From NCBI RefSeq assembly GCF_000336955.1, contig NZ_AOLI01000019.1:576786-640785 (forward strand): a stretch of 64,000 bases of DNA, given 5' to 3'. A program made the position numbers and the translations under genes. Below are positions 35,913 to 44,363 of the stretch, piece by piece. Numbering within the stretch: the stretch's first letter is position 1; every line of letters begins with the position of its first letter. Below the pieces are notes generated by a model that was given only the letters and a program-made list of their open reading frames with translations, was not told where the DNA came from and made no database searches. Source of the stretch: Haloferax larsenii JCM 13917. GTDB lineage: Archaea; Halobacteriota; Halobacteria; Halobacteriales; Haloferacaceae.

Positions 35913-36950
35913 ATGAAAGCCGTAATTACTGGAGAGAATGACAAATTGGTTGGCGTCAACCTGCGAGATAATGCTGGTGCTGAACACATCCTTGACGTAA
36001 GAAAGAGGGATGGGCAAATAACAGGACATCAGCAAGACGGCTACCCGGACGACCCGAGTGAGCGGACAAGAGCCGAAAACATCCACGTCAATCAGGCTCG
36101 CCGCTTTGCGAAGTACTGGGTGTATCGCAAGCGGGGATACGACACGGTTCCCCCCACGGAGAACCCAGATCGGATCATAGCAGCCGCAATTGCTCTGACA
36201 CCACTGGAACCCGAAACAGCAGAAACCCATTTAGGCGACTTTTATCAGCACTTCCAGAGTATCAATGGAACTGCTGACTCGCCCGTCGAGATGCCCGAGG
36301 GCGTCCCCGAACAGGGTGGTGGAACAGTCTACCAGAAAGACATCTACGTTGGGCTCGAAGATGAGACTCTGGGGACAATCGCGGCCGATATCCTTGCTGA
36401 CCCCAAACTGATGGAACTGGTCAGCAAGTCCGTCGGTGTTGGCGGAGAAACTCCGGTCGGAGCAGAGTTCGTTCCGACCTTCAAAGAGCTAATCGCAGAG
36501 GCATCCGACCGAGACCCTGACTCACTCCCAAGCCTCAGCGAGGGTCTCCTACTGGAAGCTACCTCGGGCATTCACGTACACTGGGATGACCCGCCGGGAG
36601 AGTACCATACCCAATGGGGAGACCAACCCGACCTTAATCGTGACCCGGCCGCCCGCATCGAAATCTTCCCCTTCGAGCCGGAGTCGATTACCGAACTGCA
36701 GGCCCAAGTCGCCAGACACCTGCTGTGCCAGATTCGGGATTGCTATCTCACGATGGGAATCGCGCCACCTGAGCAGTTCCGTATTCTCGGCCACGGTCGC
36801 CACGAGGCTACGGGGCTATACGCCAGCTACGACATCTACGATGAATACTTCGACCCCAACGCCGAGATTGACACGTGGTACGTAGAGAACACACCCGAAG
36901 GTGCCTACGAACACGAGCCCGCTAACAAAACCGTACAAACCAAGGCCTGA
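35913..36950 (+). CDS. Cassette partner protein 3 (candidate immunity protein)
   Basis: A 345-residue paralogue, closest at its N-terminus to partner 2 (MKAVITGENDKLVGVNLRDN; GHQQDGYPDDPSERT). Core motifs TSGIHVHWDD and LLCQIRDCYLTMGIAPPE. An extra middle segment of about 30 residues accounts for the greater length. GGAGG (35896-35900) in the end of cassette C serves it. Last complete gene of the island. Confidence 0.75.
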   Translation: MKAVITGENDKLVGVNLRDNAGAEHILDVRKRDGQITGHQQDGYPDDPSERTRAENIHVNQARRFAKYWVYRKRGYDTVPPTENPDRIIAAAIALTPLEPETAETHLGDFYQHFQSINGTADSPVEMPEGVPEQGGGTVYQKDIYVGLEDETLGTIAADILADPKLMELVSKSVGVGGETPVGAEFVPTFKELIAEASDRDPDSLPSLSEGLLLEATSGIHVHWDDPPGEYHTQWGDQPDLNRDPAARIEIFPFEPESITELQAQVARHLLCQIRDCYLTMGIAPPEQFRILGHGRHEATGLYASYDIYDEYFDPNAEIDTWYVENTPEGAYEHEPANKTVQTKA

Positions 36951-37000
36951 CCCTCGGCGAATTTATCCTCCGGTATCTCGGGGACCGATTGGCTAGTTCG

Positions 37001-37063
37001 ACTGCTGAAAGCTTGTGAAGACATCAACGCCCGAGCATTCACCGTGGGCAATCAAATCGCGTC
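37001..37063 (+). pseudogene. Stub of a fourth DUF4157 repeat
   Basis: Reads in frame as LLKACEDINARAFTVGNQIA, the first 20 or so residues of the cassette repeat, then stops matching. Silent sites differ from the other two copies, so it is an older or foreign copy. It marks the right edge of the island. Confidence 0.8.
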
Positions 37064-37125
37064 CACCTATGCAAACACAGATAGCGAACACTCGTTTTAC
37101 CGACGACGCCATCGTACCACCACTC

Positions 37126-37752
37126 GTGACACTCGTCGACCTCACTCGCCTCGTCGAATCGGGGATGCCGACCTATCCCGGCGACCCGCCAGTCGCCGTC
37201 GAATCGCACGCCGACTTCGACACCGACGGCTATCGTGTATCGCATCTCGAACTCGGAACACACGCCGGGACGCACGTCGATGCACCATCTCACACCGAAC
37301 CGGACGGGCGAACACTCGACACCTACGCGGTCGAAGACCTGCGCTTTACCGCGCGAGTAGTCGACTGCCGTGGCGTCGGCGTGGGAGAACTCGTCGGACG
37401 CGACGCGGTTCCCGATGGGGCGGTCGACGACGTGGACTTCCTCGTCTTCCGAACTGGCTGGGAACGCGAGTGGGGAACCGAGCGAATGACCGACCATCCG
37501 GCACTGGCACCCGAGACCGGGCAGTGGTGCGCGGACCACGGAGTTTCGGTCGGTATCGACGCGCTCAGTCCCGACCCGACCGGTGGCGACGGCGTTCCAG
37601 TTCATCACGCGGTCTTGGGGGCAGAACTGCTCATCGTCGAGAATCTATGTGGGTTGGAGGCGCTTCCAGTGGACCGCGAGTTCGACCTCTTCGTGATGCC
37701 GCTTCGGGTCGACGCCGACGGAGCGCCTGCGCGAGTCGTCGCGGAAGTGTGA
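37126..37752 (+). CDS. Cyclase / kynurenine-formamidase family hydrolase
   Basis: A metal-dependent hydrolase, 208 residues from the GTG at 37126. The metal motif HAGTHVDAPSH is diagnostic, with FLVFRTGWER and IDALSPDP downstream. The family start VDLTR...ESGMPTYPGDPP comes right after the GTG, and a TATA-like TTTTAC lies about 27 bases before it. A longer reading from the ATG at 37069 would put part of the island edge in the protein. The substrate is not known; N-formylkynurenine is one possibility. Confidence 0.85.
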   Translation: MTLVDLTRLVESGMPTYPGDPPVAVESHADFDTDGYRVSHLELGTHAGTHVDAPSHTEPDGRTLDTYAVEDLRFTARVVDCRGVGVGELVGRDAVPDGAVDDVDFLVFRTGWEREWGTERMTDHPALAPETGQWCADHGVSVGIDALSPDPTGGDGVPVHHAVLGAELLIVENLCGLEALPVDREFDLFVMPLRVDADGAPARVVAEV

Positions 37753-37776
37753 GTCGGGGGCAGGGTGAAGTGCGAG

Positions 37777-38256
37777 TCAGAACACGACAGCGAGGACGAA
37801 CCCGACCAGCATCGAGAAGGTCAGGAACACCTGCACTGCCGACGAGGCGAGGACGCCCACGGTCGCGTAGAGTGCCCGAAGACCGCTCTGTTCGGCGTCT
37901 TCGTGTTCGAGATACTCGACGACGAAGACGGTCCCGGCGACGCCGACAAAGATGCCGAGCGGGCCGAGGACGAACATGAGGACGAACCCGACGACCGCCG
38001 CGAGCAGCGAGGTTCGGTTCGACGCACCGCCGACGCGGGCCGCGACGAAGCCAGCCCCGTAATCGGCCGCGAGAGCCACGACACCGACCAACAAGAGGCC
38101 GACGACGCCGAGCAGACTGGGGTCGCTGAAGCCGGTCGACCACCAGTAGAGGAGGACGGCGACGACCGAGAAGAGCGCACCCGGGAGCAACGGGAGCACA
38201 CTCCCGACGATTCCGAGGACGAGGAGGGCGATAGCAATCCAGAAGAACAGGTCCAT
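37777..38256 (-). CDS. DUF456 family membrane protein
   Basis: A 159-residue integral membrane protein with about four or five hydrophobic segments. It begins MDLFFWIAIALLVLGIVGSV and carries PLLPGALFS, then LAADYGAGFVAARVGGASNR and GLGPLG-like turns (LGPLGIFVGVAGT) characteristic of DUF456. The function is unknown. Monocistronic, convergent with the cyclase gene. Confidence 0.88.
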   Translation of the reverse strand: MDLFFWIAIALLVLGIVGSVLPLLPGALFSVVAVLLYWWSTGFSDPSLLGVVGLLLVGVVALAADYGAGFVAARVGGASNRTSLLAAVVGFVLMFVLGPLGIFVGVAGTVFVVEYLEHEDAEQSGLRALYATVGVLASSAVQVFLTFSMLVGFVLAVVF

Positions 38257-38367
38257 GCCGAGTCGGTTCGAGCGGGAGGGTAATCACGTATTCGACCGGT
38301 GGTGAACGAACACACTTCCTGGGGTACCGACGGTTATTCGGGGTATGATTTATTGTCTCGTCGATGA

Positions 38368-38712
<345 letters not shown>

Positions 38713-38805
38713 GCGCGCTGTCCTGACACGGTACGCCCACTATTTCGATGTTTCGCGGCCGTTGAGCCGCTGCCTTCGCTGAATTTCCGCACGGGTTGCA
38801 CAAAA

Positions 38806-38838
38806 GATTATTATGAATCTGAGGTCACACTAATGTGA
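38806..38838 (+). promoter_or_regulatory. Promoter and inverted repeat before etfB
   Basis: TATA-like GATTATTATG (38806-38815) followed by the inverted repeat TCACA-CTAA-TGTGA (38825-38838), which falls where transcription should begin. Candidate operator for the whole etf-fix operon. Confidence 0.45.
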
Positions 38839-38850
38839 GGGAAGTTCTCA

Positions 38851-39723
38851 ATGCACACAGTCGTACTCACGAAAGGCGTTCCTGACTTCCGGGAAGGCCA
38901 GGTATCGTTCGACGAGGATGGGCACCTCGAACGGGGGAAGACGCCCACAGTGATGAACCCGAACGACCAGTTCGCTCTGGAGGCCGCGCTGCAAACACGG
39001 GTTCGACACGGGGGTCGGGTCAGCGTGATGAGCATGGGACCGCCGGGATACAAGGAGGTGCTACAGGAGGCGATGGCATCGGTGTACGCCGACGACCTCT
39101 TTCTCGTCTCCGACCGTGAGATGGCCGCTGCCGACACGTGGGCGACGGCGATTACACTCAGCGCGGGCATCGAGAAACTCGGCGAACCCGACATCGTATT
39201 TGCTGGATTCAAGACGGCTGACGGGGAGACAGGCCACACCGGACCACAGGCAAATTGGTGTCTCGACATGCCGCTTGTCACCCACGTCATCTCGCTGGAT
39301 GTCGACGAAGAGGAGGGTATCCTGCGAGCGAAACGTCTCGTCGAGGGCGATATCGAAGAGATAGAGACGGTCGAGACGTCGCTTCCGGCGTTCGTCGTCA
39401 CCGACCCGGAGTTCGTCCCGTCGTATCGCTCGGCGGGCCACCGACTCACACTGAAGGACCTCCGCAAAGAGACGAAAGAACGCGCCGAACACTACGAAGA
39501 CCACCTGACGGTCTGGGACCACACCGACGTCAACCTTGACCCGGACTACATCGGTCTCGATGGGTCGCCGACTATCGTCTCCTCCGTGGACCCGATACCG
39601 AAGGCACCTGCCGAGCGCGAGGCGACGATGGTCGACCCCGACGACTCGGAGGCGATGGACGACGTGCTGGAAGCGATGCAGTCTGCACTTGCCGGTGACG
39701 CGGCCGCCGCAGGAGGTGACTGA
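38851..39723 (+). CDS. etfB: Electron transfer flavoprotein beta subunit (FixA)
   Basis: A 290-residue ETF beta subunit. Starts MHTVVLTKGVPD and has PNDQFALEAALQTR, VSVMSMGPPGYKEVLQEA and the family region DVDEEEGILRAKRLVEGDIEEIETVETSLPA split over residues 150-180. It binds AMP/FAD at the interface with the alpha subunit and passes electrons between dehydrogenases and the FixC quinone oxidoreductase. First gene of a tight four- or five-gene operon. Confidence 0.94.
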   Translation: MHTVVLTKGVPDFREGQVSFDEDGHLERGKTPTVMNPNDQFALEAALQTRVRHGGRVSVMSMGPPGYKEVLQEAMASVYADDLFLVSDREMAAADTWATAITLSAGIEKLGEPDIVFAGFKTADGETGHTGPQANWCLDMPLVTHVISLDVDEEEGILRAKRLVEGDIEEIETVETSLPAFVVTDPEFVPSYRSAGHRLTLKDLRKETKERAEHYEDHLTVWDHTDVNLDPDYIGLDGSPTIVSSVDPIPKAPAEREATMVDPDDSEAMDDVLEAMQSALAGDAAAAGGD

Positions 39724-39725
39724 CC

Positions 39726-41423
39726 GTGACCGACTTCGACCCGGGAGACTACGAGATTGCGGAACTCGGGCCAGCTATCAAGGACATCGATAACGTCGCC
39801 GAGTTAGAGGAGATTCTCCAGAAGGAACACCGCGGCGAGAACCGCGCCGGAGCCATCGCACTCATCGAGAGTCGTATCGAGAAGTTCTCCGAGGACGACG
39901 AGGAACCGGCCGACGCCGACGGTCTCGACCTCTCGGAGATGAGCGCGGCCGACGTCGGAAACGCGCTCCAAGGCATCGACGACATCTCGGACCTCGAATC
40001 ACTCCTCGAACGCGAGGAGTCGGGTGAGGACCGTGGGTCGGTCAAGCGTCTCATTCAGAACCGTATCGACTCGGTACAGGGAAGCGACGAGGAGGCTGCG
40101 GAGGCCGAAATCGACGAGCGCCCGCCCGAGGAGCGACACCCGGACCTCGACCACCCGACGCGGGACAAACGCCACGTTCGGGCGCTTCGCGGCGGTGTCT
40201 ACCGCGACATGTGGGTCTACTGCGAGACGCAGGCGGGCGAACTCATCGACGTGTCCAAGGAGATGCTCGGCAAGGCCCGCCAACTGATGGACCAGTACAA
40301 CGACGACTACGACGAACAGGAACGAGTCGTCGCGGTCCTCATCGGCGACGACGTGTCGAAACACGTCGAAGACGTCGTCGCGTACGGCGCAGACGTGGTC
40401 GTCGTCCGCGAGGACGACCGACTCGGCCGGTTCCAACACAAGGCCTACACGGAGATATTCTGCGACATGGCGCGGGCCGGCGCGAGCCACGACGGCGGCG
40501 AGGTGACCGGTGGCCGCGACGAAGACTGGCGCGACTACGACAAGCCACGATACGTCCTCTTCCCGGCGACGAACAACGGCCGCGACCTCTCGGCGCTCGT
40601 GCAGGGCGAACTCGACTCGGGTCTCGCGAGCGACTGCTCCGGGCTCTACATCACAGAAGAAGTCATCTCGAACCCCGTCAAGACCGGCGTCGCCGGGGAG
40701 AAAAAGGAGTTCGAGCGCATCCTCCACATGAAGCGCCCGGACTTCTCCGGGTTCGAGTACTCGACGATTCTCTGTATCGACAACCCGACCAGAGAATTCC
40801 ACCCGCAGGGTGCGTCGGTCATCCCCGGAAGTTTCGACGTTCCGGACCCCGACCCCGCGCGTGAGGGACTCGTCGTCGAACACGACGCGCCGCTCGACGA
40901 CGACTGGTTCCCCGTCACAGTTACCGACTTCGACCAGTTAGACGAGGGAATCGACCTGACCGGCCACGACGTTATCGTCGCGGTCGGCCGTGGTATCGGC
41001 GACGACCCGACGCGCGGCATCGAACTCGCCCAAGAACTCGCGGGGCAGTTCGACGACGCCGAAATCGGCGTCACACGCGGTATCGTCACTGGCTCGTACC
41101 AATTCGACGGCCACGTCGAGCAGTACACCCACGAAGACAGACAAATCGGTGAGACGGGCCAGATAGTCGCGCCCAAACTGTACATCGCGGCGGGCATCTC
41201 GGGTGCCGTCCAGCACAAGGTCGGCATGGACGAGTCGGACACCATCGTCTCTATCAACACCGACCCGGACGCCCGAATCAGGGACTTCTCTGATTACTTC
41301 ATCGAGGGCGACCTCTTCGAGGTGCTCCCGCGTCTGACCGAGGCGCTGAAAGAAGGGCAGTTAGGGGAGGCAATCGCCAGCGACGGGGGAGACACGGCGG
41401 CTGAGGGAGGTGACACGCGATGA
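39726..41423 (+). CDS. etfA: Electron transfer flavoprotein alpha subunit (FixB) with N-terminal repeat extension
   Basis: A 565-residue ETF alpha from a GTG, 2 bases after etfB. The C-terminal FAD domain is normal: TGHDVIVAVGRGIGDDPTRGIELAQ, TRGIVTGSYQFDGHVEQYT, QIGETGQIVAPKLYIAAGISGAVQHKVG split in segments. The first 140 residues are extra. They hold two copies of a helical repeat (LGPAIKDIDNVAELEEILQ... and VGNALQGIDDISDLESLLE..., each ending in a GENR/GEDR...IESRIE/IQNRID segment). Such repeats occur elsewhere in haloarchaeal proteins; a docking role is plausible. Confidence 0.93.
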   Translation: MTDFDPGDYEIAELGPAIKDIDNVAELEEILQKEHRGENRAGAIALIESRIEKFSEDDEEPADADGLDLSEMSAADVGNALQGIDDISDLESLLEREESGEDRGSVKRLIQNRIDSVQGSDEEAAEAEIDERPPEERHPDLDHPTRDKRHVRALRGGVYRDMWVYCETQAGELIDVSKEMLGKARQLMDQYNDDYDEQERVVAVLIGDDVSKHVEDVVAYGADVVVVREDDRLGRFQHKAYTEIFCDMARAGASHDGGEVTGGRDEDWRDYDKPRYVLFPATNNGRDLSALVQGELDSGLASDCSGLYITEEVISNPVKTGVAGEKKEFERILHMKRPDFSGFEYSTILCIDNPTREFHPQGASVIPGSFDVPDPDPAREGLVVEHDAPLDDDWFPVTVTDFDQLDEGIDLTGHDVIVAVGRGIGDDPTRGIELAQELAGQFDDAEIGVTRGIVTGSYQFDGHVEQYTHEDRQIGETGQIVAPKLYIAAGISGAVQHKVGMDESDTIVSINTDPDARIRDFSDYFIEGDLFEVLPRLTEALKEGQLGEAIASDGGDTAAEGGDTR

Positions 41424-43084
41424 CTGAATACGAACACTACGAAGCACTCGTCGTCGGGGCAGGCCCCGGCGGTGCCGCGGCAGCAGCGACGTTCGCCAAC
41501 TACGGAATCGAGACGCTCGTCCTCGAACGCGGGGTCGAAGCGGGGTCGAAGAACGTCTCCGGCGGACTCATCTACGCCGAGGAGTCGGCCCCGTACACCA
41601 TCGACGACCTCTTTCCCGGCTTTCGGGAGGAGGCGGCAGAGCGACCAATCACCACCTACCGAATCCACAACATCGCGGGTTCGAAGGTGGAGTCGTTCGA
41701 CCTGACGCGACTACACGAACACGACACCGAGTGGTCCGACGCCGTCCTCCGCCGGAAGATGGACTCGTGGCTGGCCGAGCGCGTCCACGAGCGAACGCGC
41801 GAGACCGGCGGCGGCCTCTTGACCGACGTTCACGTGAACGGCCTCCTCCGCGAAGACGGGAAGATAGTCGGCGTCACGACGGACGAACTCGACCCGATTA
41901 CGGCGGATGTCATCGTCGCCGCCGACGGGGTGAACTCGGAACTCGCCCGCGACGCGGGGCTGATGGACTGGGACGAACCCGAAGAGTGGTTCCAGGGCGT
42001 CAAAGCCGTCGTCGATATGCCCGCCGACGTCATCGCCGACCGGTTCGACGTGGGCGAAGACGAGGGCGCGGCCCACCTCTTCTCTGGCGACCTGTTTTCG
42101 GGCGTCCGCGGCGGCGGGTTCCTCTACACGAACCGCGAGTCGCTGTCGCTGGGCACCGTCTTCCACCTCGACAGCCTCGTCGCGGAGCGGGCCGAACCGC
42201 ACGAACTGCTCGACGCCATGCTGACCCACCCGCTTCTCGGGCAGTGGTTAGACGAAGACTACGTCGAAGTCGAGTACAGCGCCAAACTCGTCCCCGACTC
42301 GAAGAAGGTCGCACTCCGCGAACCGCACTTCGGTCGGCTCATGGTCGTCGGCGACGCGGCCGGGCAGATGCAGGCGCAAGGCCCCATCATCAAGGGGATG
42401 AACCACGCTGTCAGCGCGGGGGCGCTCGCAGCAGAGGCGTACGCGCAGGCGAAGTCCCGAAACAGCCCGGAAGACGCCGGGACACTCTACGCGAAAAAGC
42501 TCAAGCGCGAAGGCGTGATGCAGAAACTCCGCCCGCAGGGATACGAGCTGATGCGCGGCATCACCGAGCGCGACTCGGTCACTGACCTCGTCGACGGCGT
42601 CCTCACCTCGTCGGTCGGCCGGTTCGGGATTCGGGCGCTCTCGGGGCAACTCGAACGCCTCTACAACACGCCTGCGCTCTCGTCGATGATTCCCGACACG
42701 CGGACGCCGTACGTCACGCTCCCGACGGTCATCGCCGAGGAACTCGGCACGAAAATTCGGGAGACGAACGACGTGTCACCGCCGGACCTCGAAGCCCGCA
42801 TCGAGAACCTCACCTACGACACCGACATCGGAAATCCTCACATCACGCTCCTCGACAACTCCTTCGAGGCGAGTGGGGCTGCTGTGTCGGCCTGCCCCGT
42901 GAGTGCGGTCGACTTCGGCGGCGGCTGCTACCGCGAGGAGTTCGTCCGAACCAACGGCTCCGAAGAACGCGTCGTCAGCCTCGACACGCAGCCCTGCGTC
43001 GAGTGCGGCACCTGCGCCGTCGTCGCCGACACGGAGTGGACCCACCCGCGCGGCGGGAAAGGCGTCGAGTTCAATCAGGGGTGA
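41420..43084 (+). CDS. fixC: FixC flavoprotein fused to a FixX ferredoxin domain
   Basis: A 554-residue ETF:quinone oxidoreductase-type protein. The N-terminal FAD site is VVGAGPGGAAAAATFA, with EAGSKNVSGGLIY and VAADGVNSELARDAG typical of FixC. MVVGDAAGQMQAQGPIIKGMNHA is the second FAD motif. From about residue 465 it continues into FixX: SACPVSAVDF, then CVECGTCAVVAD and PRGGKGVEF, one [4Fe-4S] site. It passes ETF electrons to quinone. Overlaps etfA by 4 bases. In many bacteria fixC and fixX are separate genes. Confidence 0.93.
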   Translation: MTEYEHYEALVVGAGPGGAAAAATFANYGIETLVLERGVEAGSKNVSGGLIYAEESAPYTIDDLFPGFREEAAERPITTYRIHNIAGSKVESFDLTRLHEHDTEWSDAVLRRKMDSWLAERVHERTRETGGGLLTDVHVNGLLREDGKIVGVTTDELDPITADVIVAADGVNSELARDAGLMDWDEPEEWFQGVKAVVDMPADVIADRFDVGEDEGAAHLFSGDLFSGVRGGGFLYTNRESLSLGTVFHLDSLVAERAEPHELLDAMLTHPLLGQWLDEDYVEVEYSAKLVPDSKKVALREPHFGRLMVVGDAAGQMQAQGPIIKGMNHAVSAGALAAEAYAQAKSRNSPEDAGTLYAKKLKREGVMQKLRPQGYELMRGITERDSVTDLVDGVLTSSVGRFGIRALSGQLERLYNTPALSSMIPDTRTPYVTLPTVIAEELGTKIRETNDVSPPDLEARIENLTYDTDIGNPHITLLDNSFEASGAAVSACPVSAVDFGGGCYREEFVRTNGSEERVVSLDTQPCVECGTCAVVADTEWTHPRGGKGVEFNQG

Positions 43085-43088
43085 GTCG

Positions 43089-43514
43089 ATGCCGGGAGAC
43101 ACCACGCCGCGCCCACCGACCGATGCCGACACTGACCGGGACCCGGAACACGTCCGGTTCGGCCAGCGCGCCCGCGACCTCGCTGCCGAGGCGCGTGAAG
43201 CTCGCGAGTCGTTCGAGCCGCCGGACGACGAACGCGCAGACGAGCGGGCGATATCGTACGCCCGCGAGGGCGTCGGCCCGGTCGTCTCCCTCTACATCGA
43301 GGCGCGGACTGGCGGCAGGATGGTCGCGTTCACAGAAGACGAGTTTCGGCTCCTCCACCGCGCCCTCAACGATTGGCTCTCGCTGTATGCCCGGTGTTAC
43401 GGCGTCGAACTCGACGCCGACTTCACCATCCGCGAGGCCGCGGAGATACTGCTGAAGACGCACAACGTCCGCGACACGGCGCAACTGTTGACGTGCGTTC
43501 CAGCGCGACGGTGA
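43089..43514 (+). CDS. Uncharacterised protein at the end of the fix operon
   Basis: A 141-residue acidic soluble protein, 4 bases after fixC and therefore co-transcribed. The first 55 residues are Pro/Asp/Glu-rich and probably disordered. The rest (SLYIEARTGGRMVAFTEDEFRLLHRALNDWL) is helical with a conserved-looking C-terminal segment, DTAQLLTCVPARR. No known domain is recognised. Its position suggests a role with the ETF/Fix complex. Confidence 0.7.
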   Translation: MPGDTTPRPPTDADTDRDPEHVRFGQRARDLAAEAREARESFEPPDDERADERAISYAREGVGPVVSLYIEARTGGRMVAFTEDEFRLLHRALNDWLSLYARCYGVELDADFTIREAAEILLKTHNVRDTAQLLTCVPARR

Positions 43515-43616
43515 GCGCGGCGGCGGAAAAACTCTCCTGAATCCGGCACCGAAACCGATTCCCACGCGGCAACTATCACGAACAACAATTATTAACCATG
43601 GGTGTTATTGTGTACC

Positions 43617-44351
43617 ATGGAAGTCACAGACAGTCTCAACTTCGACCACAAGGACCGCAAGGACATCTACGAGTACATCGAGCGCCACGGGACCGTCCGC
43701 GAGGACGAGGTACGCCGTGCGCTCAACTTCGACCCGGCGGCGCTGGGGACACATCTGACGATTCTGCGACGAGACGGCTACATCCGAAAGGTCGGCAACC
43801 ACGTCCAGGTCGCCTACGCGCCCGGCGAAGAGGAAGTACACACGCTCGGCGACCTCGGCGTGACCATTCGGATGGCCCAAGACGTGGACCTCGAAAGTCT
43901 CGTCGACGCCATCCACGAAGTCGCCGACGAGGGGACCTACATCGAAGCCGAGACGGTCGCGGACATCATCGACCACGAGGAGGTCGTCCTGCGACACAAC
44001 GAACTCAGTTCTCGCATGGTGTTCGTCGCGACGACCGACGACCACCTCGCCGGGTGGGTCCACCTCGACCTGCCGGAAGCCGAGAAACTGAGTCACACGG
44101 CCGTTCTGACGGTCGGAACGCGCTCCAAGTTCCGCGGCCACGGTATCGGGAGCAAGCTCCTCGACCGCGGCGTCCGCTGGGCGCGCGAACACGGCTTCGA
44201 AAAACTGTACAACAGCGTTCCCGCCACCAACGAGGGCGCAATCACGTTCCTCGAAGAACACGGGTGGGAGACCGAGGCGGTCCGCGAGAACCACTACAAG
44301 ATAAACGGTGAGTACGTCGACGAAGTGATGATGGCCTTCAGTCTCCGGTGA
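43617..44351 (+). CDS. Winged-helix-GNAT acetyltransferase fusion
   Basis: A 244-residue protein joining an N-terminal winged helix (KDIYEYIERHGTVREDEVRR...LTILRRDGYIRKVGN, residues about 15-60) with a C-terminal GNAT domain (SKFRGHGIGSKLLDRGVRWA and NEGAITFLEEHGWETEAV). It could be a DNA-binding regulator that senses or uses acetyl-CoA, or an acetyltransferase with an RNA/DNA docking domain. Start at 43617, about 27 bases after the TATA-like ATTATTA (43588-43594). Monocistronic. Confidence 0.85.
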   Translation: MEVTDSLNFDHKDRKDIYEYIERHGTVREDEVRRALNFDPAALGTHLTILRRDGYIRKVGNHVQVAYAPGEEEVHTLGDLGVTIRMAQDVDLESLVDAIHEVADEGTYIEAETVADIIDHEEVVLRHNELSSRMVFVATTDDHLAGWVHLDLPEAEKLSHTAVLTVGTRSKFRGHGIGSKLLDRGVRWAREHGFEKLYNSVPATNEGAITFLEEHGWETEAVRENHYKINGEYVDEVMMAFSLR

Positions 44352-44363
44352 AGCCAGCCATCC

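Noticed and set aside
31164-37126. The cassette island as a provirus or insertion sequence
   Set aside because: No integrase, transposase, terminal inverted repeats or target duplication is visible at its edges.
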